From assembly GCA_037179385.1 (NCBI GenBank), contig CM074190.1:12544206-12608205 (forward strand): DNA of 64,000 nt. The letters are read 5' to 3'. The translations under genes were made by a program, and so were the position numbers. Shown here piece by piece: positions 14,701-26,700 of the stretch. The notes beneath the pieces were generated by a model. It had not been told where the DNA came from. It searched no databases and saw only the letters and a list, made by a program, of their open reading frames with translations. The DNA is from Holothuria scabra (taxonomy: Eukaryota; Echinodermata; Holothuroidea; Aspidochirotida; Holothuriidae). Every line of letters begins with the position of its first letter. Position 1 is the first letter of the stretch.

Positions 14701-17700
14701 CCAGATAGATCTATCAGCACTAAGGGCATACCACTCCAATGCAATGGTAAAATCAGTCTCTACATAGCATACCAACAGTTTTGGACTGATTATGCATCCC
14801 AGCTATAGATTGCCAGGAATGACACTTTTAGAGGTCTGGCAGTTAAAACTGCCAGAGCTTTTTCCTTATAATAAAGCAGCAGAGTTTGTTTTTAATTTTC
14901 ACAATGTTTGTTCTATACCACATTTGTACACTGGCTTCAAACTATCAAAGAATGATTCCTGATCACAGTATTATACCTTGGTTGGTTAAGTGTAGTGGAG
15001 TATTGCATTTGTGTCAAATTCTTTTACCTGCAAATATTCAGAAATTTTCATTCAACAGTAAAACTAATGCTTCTTCTAACCTGAAAGACCTCTTCAATGT
15101 TTCTCTATTCTCGTAAACAGAAAGTTCTGAAGGGAAAGTGAGGTCCTTGAATGAAAGGTTCGTATTCTCTCAGTTCTCTGTCCAACTCTGTTTGTGTCTT
15201 TTAATTCATTCTTTCATTCATTAAAATGGAATGGGTATAAAGGATAACTCTCCACTCTAAATGACTGCATACATTTCTCACAGGATTGACTAGGAACAAG
15301 CCATCATTGACTAACACTGAGTAAAAGAACCGATCCTTCATTCAAAATATTTATGATTGTATCAGATTTTAAGAACATTACTAGGGATTGTAACCGGCCA
15401 TTCTTTGATATTTTCAAGCTTACTAGATTTCCCCTATCTTAAATCTCACCTTGCAACAAGCGGACAATTTCAGATACTGGTTTAAACCCATTCATGCCTT
15501 CAAATGGAGTCAAAGCGAGGGCCATCTCTGGTTTATGGTTGTCGTCAACATATTTATCAGGCTGTGTGGCATTCAGCTGTTCAGCATGAGACTGGAATAG
15601 GGAAATGTTTAAAAGAAAAGAATTCTAATTAACAGACTACAGTACTTATGGATATTCATATTGTGATGCAGTTTCAACTAAAGAAGCAGAAGCTGTAATC
15701 AGCAAAGGTGTTTGCATCTCGACAAATCTTCGATAAAGTTTTTGAAAAAGCTCATAATTAGGTAAGATAAAGCATAACATGACTATTTGGTGTCTATGAT
15801 TCATTGCAACCACAGTCTTCATGTTGTTAAACTTTGATTTACCTGTCAAATAAAACATTGCATGAATCCTCCTAAGACATTAAAGGCAGTCATTTTTCCA
15901 CATTTTGCCCATAATCCACCAAAAGTGCCAATTGGCACAACTCTTTGATTGACATCAAATTCAAAAATTCAGAGTAACTTGTATCACACAGCACACACAA
16001 AGAGTGTTGTAATTATGCATTACGGCTAGTGTTTGCACAGGTACCAAAAATAGGAACCAGGTACCCAAACATGATACAGTACCTTGGTACCCAGGTACCA
16101 CATATTACAGTGACTTAATTTAAATATAGCAACATTTTGTTACCTATGTTCCATATTAATAAACACATGCAGGATATATTTACTATTGCATTGGAGAGGT
16201 AGTCATCACATTCACGCATTCAGAAACACTTAAATTGTAACAAGGTACTATCCCCTTGCTTTTTTTTAAATTGAAAATGACAAAACATATATAACGACAT
16301 TTTGTTACCTATGTTCCATATCAATAAACACATGCAGGATATATTTACTGCTGCATTGGAGAGGTGGTCATCACATTCACACTTTCAGAAACACTTAAAT
16401 TGTAACAAAGTACTATCCTCTTGCTTTTTTTTAAATTGAAAATGACAAAACATATATAACAACATTTTGATACCTATGTTCCATATTAATAAACACATGC
16501 AGGATATATTTACTGCTGCATTGGAGAGGTAGTCATCACATTCGCACGTTCAGAAACACTTAAATTGTAACAAGGTATTATATTCTTGCTTTGTTTTAAA
16601 TTGAAAATGACAAAACATGACAGAGAACAGCCAATTAAGAAAATAAGAGATTTACAAGGCCTGTATCTTTTCCTTTATTCGATTTTGGGGTGTTTTGGTG
16701 CTCTAAAAATATGCTATAACTATAGCTCAAAGATTTGTGTACATGAATACTTTAAAACAACAATTTGAAAATATCAAACAGTCAGTGACTATAAGTACCC
16801 TATTCTCTAGCACATCCAAAATTACAGTATGTAAAACAGATAACTCGTTCTTGTGAATTTGCTTTCACTAGTGTACATAATGCTGTGGCATTGTCACTAA
16901 CAAGCTATGTATAGATGTTCTAACGTACACTATGCTAAGTGTGGACATCCAGGCAGTTTAGCATAGTTATCAATCTGAAACCAAGTACTTTGTAGGGCTG
17001 CCATTTTGGGTCAAACTAGAGTAATATACTTTTTATTTCTGAACTTTTCCTGAATATTTACAATGTCATTACAGTCATTTCTTAGAACTTGCTATGTATT
17101 ATGGCAAAGTGTTAATTTGTTTCATAGTGATAAATATTCAGGGGTTTCTTTGTGTGTTTTTTTTTTCATTATGGTACTAAAGGTGGCATACCATATTGAA
17201 TTAAAGACAACATTGCATAGTGAATCATTTGTATCACACTTCTATGACCTATTTACAAACAGTGCTCGGTTGACTAGCATGCCAAATGTTACTCTACAGT
17301 ACCATACCTTATGATCTCATACGTTGGCTAAAGCTTAAATTGTAGTTTAGGGTGACAAATGACTGTCTTTAATTCTGCTTTGTCTTTAAATCAATGTTTG
17401 GAAATTTCAAATTTGTCACTCCCAACATACAGAAACAAATCAAAGACGGCACCACAGAAAAAGTACACCTAAAGGCATTGGTTATACAACCAGTGTGTGA
17501 TTGAACTTGCTAGGGGATGACCCAACACTGCAGAAATTGTCCTAATAGTAAATGGGGTGGGGTGAGGGCAGTGTGTTGGGGTGGAGACTTCAAATCTCTA
17601 ACTATGAAATACATAAATGCATCTCTTGGATTTTTCAGTGATAAGGGTCCTAAATGAAAGACTTGGAACATGCCACCAACCCCAACCCCTACCCTGAATG

Positions 17701-20700
17701 TGTCACTGAATATAAAGAAAGCAAGATCATCGTACCTTGTTAGGATGAGCCTGAAGAGATAATGTCTTATTGATGGATAAAATCTTGAAAAGAAATGGCA
17801 ACTTGTCGTTAAACTTTGCTCTGACTTTCTTTCCAAGGCACTCAGGGTGATCTTTAATCCAATCGGTTAGACTTGTACCAGCAAACTCTGAGCTACTCAG
17901 GATGCTAGGACCACGAGGATGTGTCCCCATCCAGAGCTGTAAAATGGAAAAAATAAACCTTAGTTGTGCTGTTTATAAAAACACTTAAAGGCCCAATTCT
18001 CTCACCCCAAACAGTACCAATTCTCATAACCTTCTCTCTTAAACCCCTCCCACAATTATCTTAAATTCATCCTCATTCAGACCTAATCTCCATTAATTGC
18101 TTCAGGAAGCAGTATAGAAAAGCTCAACGTGTATAATCAAAACACTCTCAGTACAGTTCATGCTGTGTAATATAAGCTTTGGTACTCTGCATTAATTGAA
18201 TTTGCTGTCAATCAAAGAGCTGAGCCATTTGAGACTTTCTGTTAACTGCTATAAGAATTGCAGTTTGGGGTGAGAGGATTGGCCCTTTAACATGGGAAGA
18301 AGATAAAGTAGGTACAACATCTATTTCTTTAGCAATACATAATACCTTTATAAAGACCATGTCACAATTGCCAAGCTGAAACTCTCTCAGCTGCAGTAGC
18401 TGCAGTGGTGCAGTCATAGTTTGTTTCTAAACACATAACAATACAAGACCAGTTATCCTGCTATTTAAATGTCTGTATGAATGACAAAAGGAAAGCTGCA
18501 GAATAGCTGAGGCAGCTGCAGCTAATATGAGGCAGCTATGGATACTGGCCGACATGACATGATGCCTTATGGAACTAAATACAGAGTTTTGAACATTTCA
18601 CAACAAAATATAGCTTCCAAATTCTGATTTTTTCCATTATTTCTCTGGATGATGGTGGGTGACAGCAATTGTAAAGGGGGAAATGGTGGTGCAGTAGCAG
18701 AGACCATGGTCATGACGATGATGTTAATCATGGGTTGAACATGTACCTGAAAAGATGGAGAGTACACATGCAGCAACAGAGTGTAAGATGTTGGGACTAC
18801 TAAATTTGCAAACTGACTTCCTGCACATACAGGTATGTGGCAATAAAATAAAATTCAACAAGGGGCATGAAAAGGCCCAATGTCAAGTATCATAAAGCAA
18901 TTTTAATAGCCAATATGCAGTCTTCCTCTGCAAAACTGCAGCAGCTGAATCCATGGCTTTGTTAATTTTAGTTGTGACTAACAGTTTTGACATGGTGTTT
19001 TACTACAGGCTTAAAAGGGAATGTGGAGCAGTCAACATGTTTTTATCCATCTAAGTTGTGGCAGATAAATCTGTAAAGCAAGGCAATCCAAAGGCTTTCC
19101 CTTCCCTTAGCCTGGACTAATACTAGGCAAAAGAGGTTGTTGGATTTCACAACATTTGTTGCCCCCCCATTCTGTGGTGGTGTTTTGGTGATGGAATCAC
19201 AGAACCCCCAAAATTGGTTACCACCAATCAATTACCAGCCATGGATCTTTTAACAGATACAAAAGTGAGTCCATGGGGGCTACCATGGTGAAAACTGAGG
19301 GTTAGTCAGATAGTCAGAAGGAGTTTCAAGCAGTTTATTTAAATTTGGCTGTCCACAGTGGCTCACTGGCTTGCTTTCCTTGCACCATTGCTTATGCTGA
19401 GCACCAAGCACAATGGCAGTAGGTTCCATTTTAAGAGTCTTTAATGTGACCTGGGCAGGAGTCAAACTCCAGACCTCCCAGCTAAAAGCTGGATACTTAA
19501 AAGAATAATCCAAAGCCAAATTTATTTTTGATATGTTACAGAGGAACATATTCTAAGCATTCTGGTGAAAGTTTCATTCATTCGATTCTAGGTTCTCGAG
19601 ATATTAGCCATTGAATGTTACAAATTTTCTACCTACTGTAAAATGATCTTGGAGCAGGCAGACACAACATATCAAACATAAATTTGGTTCTGGTCTATTC
19701 TTTTTAACCACCTGACCATGCCATCAAAACGAGGGAATCCACAAATGGGTTCCACACATTGTTTTAACAGAACCCAAACATGGGAAAATTGAGGGAACTC
19801 ACCACTGAGTTCCCATGCTTTGAAATCCAACTAAAGCTGTTCTTACACTGTATAGACGAATCCATACAGATTGTGATGGTCTGATTTTAGTCGGCCATTA
19901 CTGGGGTCCATGACCTTCATTTAATCTTTAAATTTCCTTCCTTACCTCTTCCATGGATGGTTGTACACTAAAGTGTTTCTTGATTTTCTCAACTTCACTG
20001 AATATGAGGATCTGAAGTTCATGTAGACAATAATGAAGACAATTAAAGGCTGATGGACCGCACTAATGGCTGCCTACAGTCACTAAAAACAAGCGCTAAT
20101 CGGATTCCTCTATATGAAAGCTATGAACATCAGTCCTTACCTCAGCATATGTCATGTCATGCTGGAGTTCAAATGTCTCATCCCCTCCCTGCCGAAGTAG
20201 GGCAACTTCACTCTCTGTTCCAACACGACCCCATGCATTGTTCTTCACTGCACACTTCAGGGTGAGCACTGAAAGACATATTTTCCAATAAACAAGTGAA
20301 TGTTTGTCTATTAGGATTGGCTGGATACCTAGCATGAAATGTTGGTACTTGATGTGAGATGTTGCTTTTTGCAGTAAATGTTTGGAAACCAACACAAGCA
20401 GAATTCACTAAAGAACTGATATTAGTAACACTCCAAATGTGTTGGGTTGTTTTATTACCAGTTCCATTGGTACCGGGGATTCATGTGAATACTGCTATAA
20501 CCCCCAAACCTAATGTCTATATTGTTTGTAGTTACCCAGCAAAAGTATATGATACTGTTTCTCTGAGTTAACATAAATTGATATTGCATAATCCTCCTCC
20601 CATAGCAACAGAAGAAAAAAGATGTTCCTGTCTATACAACTCACATAAGATACAACCATGGCTAGAAGAATTCCACTCTCAAGGTGACCAAAAATGAGAT

Positions 20701-23700
20701 CACAGGGTACCATGCAGTACAAGCTTAACAGATGGCACAAAAGTCTATGACTGGGCTATCATTTTGATATTTTTGGACATATTGGCCAAAGATTGACTTT
20801 CTGGACATATTTTCACATTGAAAAAATATGTTTTGGTCGTTTTTCACATGTCAAGTGCTATAATTGCAAATTAAATCCTTCTTCATAATGATGGAATGGC
20901 AGATCTTAAATTTGGCTCAATTTGGAAGGAGTTTGGCCATAAATTTCACCTTGGGCCTTGTAATAAGAAATAGATCTTTATTTGAGCTATGATATTTGGG
21001 AGGATTTTGGCCATTAATGTTGCCATACAGCATACTGGCATTTCAAATTCTACAAGAACTGATTTTGGCATTTTTCAGATGATGTTGGCATCTTCTTCCC
21101 TGAACATTACTCAGGCCAATTAAATGAGCATCTCCCTGGAAGAGCAGTGCTGAAGAATCTCAGTACTTTCTAAATGTTATAGAAATAAAGTTTCCATATT
21201 GCTGCTGATGACATTTGATGTTAATACAATCCTTCCTTTGTGCAGCAGGATTATTGCTGTTGTAGTTTGATTGTTCAAATGCTATTTGCATAAAAGAATA
21301 TGAGTGATGCATATGCAGTTAAAACATTGCTAGCCAGTATGCCAAACAACCAAATTGCAGTAGGCAAGAGAATGAGCTCTCAAAGTCACAGACATTGACC
21401 ACAGATAAAAGCACAAATTTTCTGTTGCTTTAAAGATATTTCAACCACAGGCTAGTGTTACAATATCTCAATACATGTTGTGTGTTAAGATATAAAGGAA
21501 TTGGAAAAATTACTGTATTCCAAATGTTGACAAAGGGTGTTTACAACTGATGTCTTTGCTTATTACTCTGAATGCTTTACATATACATTTTCTGTAAATT
21601 TCCACGGTACTGTTCTGTCTATCTATCTCTGACACCAATTCATTTTCAGTCATTGAAGGGAGCACCCATGATTTGGTTTTCGGTCCCGTGCAACCCATCT
21701 CTCCAATTTTCTGAATAAAATTTTGGTTTGCCCAATAAACAGTAGCTTACAGTAACTGATGGCCAATACCCAAATAAAGAAAAATGAAAGATCAAAGAAA
21801 CTGGGAAAATATGCTTGTGCATTAATTAATTCTTGAGTCCCTTACTGCAACATTGGCATTCACTGAAGAAGCTTTGAGGGTGTCCATGTAAATGCATTGA
21901 GCATATGTTTATATGCAAACATGTAATGTTATTAATTACAGGCTACAATCATGGTGATCTACAGTATCTGCATTACACAAAGAGACTAGCCCAGTCAACA
22001 TGTTCTGCTGTGCAATGTATGAACTTTTCTTGCCCAAGCCTTTAGACAATAGAGAAGATGCCCTCGAGCATGCAAGCACCCAACTTCTAGACCCTGAACC
22101 AATACTGTTGCTATGCAAACTGTTGAAGAAGGATGAGGTTCCCTTTTTTTATTGAGTGAAGAGGTTAATATTAACTCAGACATTTGTGGCTCCTTTTACC
22201 TTCAGGAGTAAATTTGGGGCTAATTTTAGGTCTCATTTGGATCATTTGTGGTGGATGGGAAGAGATATAGTTGACTGGAATGCTGGGTGGGAATATTGAG
22301 TGCTGGGTGTCACCAACTCATAGCTTCCAAGATGCTGGCCTAGCTGATTTGTCTGTTTGAGGATTGCTGGCCTGGGGAGATATATAAGGGGAGGGGACCC
22401 CCTTTTCCCTTTTTGAAAATTTTTGAATTTTAGAAGTGTCTACATGCAAAATGGTGGCACTTTTTTGGCAAATCAGTCTACACAATTTTGCTAAAAAAAT
22501 TCAGTACAGTATTGAATTTTTTACAAACGCACAATTACTGAAACCTTTCCTAGTCCAAATTACAATATTCAATCGTTATTGCTACCATAAATTTCGGTGC
22601 AATACCAGTACAGTTTGCGAACATTAACTTTATATCACCAACGGTTGGACCTTGCTGCAAGTAATTTCCAATATATAGGCAATATTGGTACATGGCGCTA
22701 GCCACAAAATCATACAGTCATGAATGTCAAGAAATGTCAAGACAGTCAAGAATGTTGGTTTTACAAGTTGGGAAACTCTCAGACAAGCCCCGCCTCTAAC
22801 CAGCAAAGGAGGCATTCATTTTTGCTATTGAATGTGATATTTCACAAATTTTTTACACTACTTACACAGTAACAGGAATATATTCCATACCTGCTGTGAA
22901 GGTTAGCCAATAGCTATATGTTGCAACAGCAAAGGTCTGTACATAGTTACGCATTGTATAACAGCACAAGCAGTTGAACATGCTGAGATACAATTTACTG
23001 AATTTCTTAATTATTGTTTTGCTGAATTATTTGTCAATTTGTGTGATTCTCTAATTAAGGCTAGTATGGAGATTTGAAATGCAGGTTTTTTAGACGGCTG
23101 GGTGGGTCAGCAGGTTTTGGTGTTCAAATGCGGGTGAAACCCGCAAAATGCTGGTAACTTGGGAGATATGCCACTTTGTGTCATCTACTATAGCTACATC
23201 CCTGACAGTGATAATAAGCAAGTTTGGTTATTTGTTTTAGAGGTTATTCACATGTATGCACACATCCTCCAAATTACCAGCATAAACAAACCAATCCTAC
23301 ACCTGCATCACACTGCTCCAAGTTTAAGTTTACGCAAAAAATTCGTGGCATCTTTTTTTCTGTGATCCATCCATAACAAACAGGTTTTGTTCTGTGGACT
23401 GTGTCTACATTGCTTTTTTTAACTTAGCATTTTATTCTGCTGTGAAGGGGCTTAAACCCTCATTTTCATGCAGGTTGGCTAGACTTAGATTAATATGCAA
23501 AGTGTAACATGCACATGGGCACATTTCTGACTGGTTTCATGGGTTAATAAAAATCAGAATTATGACTGTGACATTCATGGAGTACAATTGTTCTCCGCGA
23601 ATTGTTCCTCCAAATCGAAGGCTAGCCCTTGAACAGGGCTGGGTGATTCTTATGCTGTCACAGCATGGTTTCCTGCCAAGCAGATCTTGTGTTACTAACT

Positions 23701-26700
23701 TACTGAGCTTTCTTGAAGATGTCTCTTCATCTGTTGATTCTGGGTACGTCGTTGATGTCATTCACCTTGACTTTTCAAAGGCTTTTGATAAAGTTCCATA
23801 AGGTAAGCTAATGGTTAAATTGCATAGGTTCAGGGCAATCGTGCTGATTGGATAAATTTGTGGCTTCATGGTAGATCTCAGAGAGTTGCTGTCAATGGTA
23901 ACTTCTTCTCTTGGAAAGAAGTCACAAGTGGAGTACCACAGGGTTCTGTCCTTGGCCCACTTCTTTTCTTAATTTTCATCAATGATATTGATAGTTCTCT
24001 TACATCTCGTAAAAGTAAGTTTGCAGATGATACTAAGCTTTATAGGAAGATTAGCATTTTGGATGATGCCTTACTGCTGCAGAAAGATCTGGATAGGTTA
24101 TTTTTTTGGTCTCAGACTTGGCAAATGTCTTTTAATGCAGATAAGTGTAAGGTTGATCATTTTGGTCCTAAAAGTTTTAGCTATGATTATAACATGAATG
24201 GTAGTGTTTTAAGTAATGTCACCTTTGAGAAAGATCTGGATGTTGTAATTACTGGAGATTTAAAGTCATCAAGGCAGTATGCAGCCACTGCTGCAAAGGC
24301 AAATAGAGTGCTTGGATTGATCAAGAGGAATTTCATCAATTTTAGTGAGGATATTGTACTTAATTTGTATAAGCAGTTGGTAAGACCCCATCTTGACTAT
24401 GCAGCTCAGGCTTGGAGTCCCTTCTATGAAAAGGACAAGTTTCTTTTAGAGCAAGTTCAGAGGAGAGCCACTCGCCTTATACCTGAGGTGAGAAATTAAC
24501 CTTATCATGCTAGGCTTAAACATCTTGCGCTTACCACTTTGAAGCTGAGAAGGATTAGGGGTGACATGCTGCAGGTTTACAAGTTTCTTTCTGAAAGGAA
24601 TCCCATTTTGACTTGTAGTTATTTAAGGGTTCAAAGTAATTCTCGGGTTCATGGGCATTGTAAAAAGCTGGAAAAGCCTTTTGCAAGGCTTGACATTAGG
24701 AAGTTTAGTTTCTCCCATAGAGCTGTCAACAAGTGGAATTGTCTGCCAGATTGGGTAGTTAACTCCCCATTAGTTCACTGCTTTAAGGTTAACATTGACA
24801 AGTTCTTCCATGACTGTGGTAGAATATGATTGTTTGGGGCTGTTGTCCAGCTTTGGTGGGTTGACTTTTGATTAGGGCTTGAACTTCAGGGCATCTTATG
24901 GGAGCACGGCCCGCCTTTGTCCTTCAACCTGTTATGCTATGCTATGCTATGCTATGCTATGCTATGCTATGCTATGCTATGTTACACGGCCTAGGCTCAT
25001 TCCTCTCATAAAACAGCCCTTGCCCTGATAACATTAATAAACGTAGCCACTAGCCAGGAAGCCCTCAGACCGTCATCTCTTGTGTCCCCAAATAATAAAA
25101 TATTCTCACCCGACTTCACACTGATAATCTCTGGCATTGTATTCACCTCTCCATGAAAGATGTCCACAAAATTTCATCAAAGAAAAGCCCATTTTTCACT
25201 GTCAATTTTGACTGCAACAGTAAGTCAATGTGCCATGTTTGAAGTTCTAGACTGACCTTCTCAGTTAAAGTAGTCAAAGGTAGAAATGCCAAAACTAGTC
25301 ACAACTTGATACTTCACCTGCACAGACTTCTTTATGATACCACCCTTAGTGATTCACTAATAATAAAAAGTAAATATTACCTGGACTGCTGCATAGACTC
25401 AAGCAGCTTCTGTTACTTAGCAACTGATTGTCTCCTCAGCAAAGGCCTAAGCCTACACCAAAAGAAAATGGTCCCTACTTGTCCAGACATCAACACACAC
25501 AATACTATTTTGCCTTATCTTGTTCCAAACCATCCTTATTCCCAGTTATTTTGGTGATATCTCAACAATGATGTTTTTCAATCATTGTATGGAATTAAAA
25601 GTTGTAAAATGTTATCAAGGTAAAGGCTGTGTTGTAGGCTAGGCCATGAAATGAACACACAGCCCTGTTTGAGGGCTAGGCTAGAAGTAGCCCTTGAACA
25701 GGGCTGTGTGTTCATTCCTCTCACAACACAGCCCTTGCACGGACACACTTACAACCGTAGTCACTCGAGTCTATGCGGTATTCCGAATAATATACACTTC
25801 GTATTGTTACTGAAATCAAAGATGGTGTTATGAAGACAGCCTTGTAGGTGGAGCGTCCCGTTTCGCCAAGTCTGCCACTCGTGACCTTTGACCCCTACTG
25901 AGAACAGTTGTCGAGAGCTTGAAAACATGACGCATTGACTTACTGTTACATTCAAAATTGGCAGTGAAAATTCTGCCATTATTTGATGAGACTTTGTGAA
26001 TATCTTTTGTGGAAAGGTTAATGCGGTGCTTGAGATTATCTGTGTTAAGTCTGGTGAGAATATTTTGTTATTTGGGGAGGCAAGAGGTGACGTTCCACAG
26101 GCATCCTGGCTAGTGACTACAGTTGTAAAGTTTATCTGCGCAAGGGCTGTGTTGTGAGAGGAATGAACCTAGGCTACTGTATGTAACCAACACACAGCCC
26201 TGTTGGGGGGAGCTCTAGAACATGACCAATTGCTGAGAATATCCACTTCATAAATGGTAAATATTATGGAATTGTGGCTAGTATACGTTGCGGCTAGTAT
26301 CCATTTTTCAAAAATCACTGGACACTGGTCATTTACCTCCCTCTTGGCTATGTGCCAATGTTAGTCCTATCTTTAAAAGAGGTGACTGTTCCCTAGCCTC
26401 AAACTTAAGGCCGGTCTCTCTTACTGCGATTTGTTGCAAGGTCCTGGAACACATTATACATCATCACTTTGATAACCACTCAGTTATCACCAACAGGCAG
26501 CATGGCTTCAGACAACGCCATTCTTGTGAATCTTAATTGATCCTAACAACCAATGACCTAGTGCAGTCTTTAGATCGTAGATACCAGACTGACATGATTA
26601 TCATGGATTTTTCTAAGGCTTTTGATACGGTTCCTCATAACCGTCTGCTTTGTAAATTACAGAACTATGGTATTAGAGGCAACACCCTTAACTGGATTAC

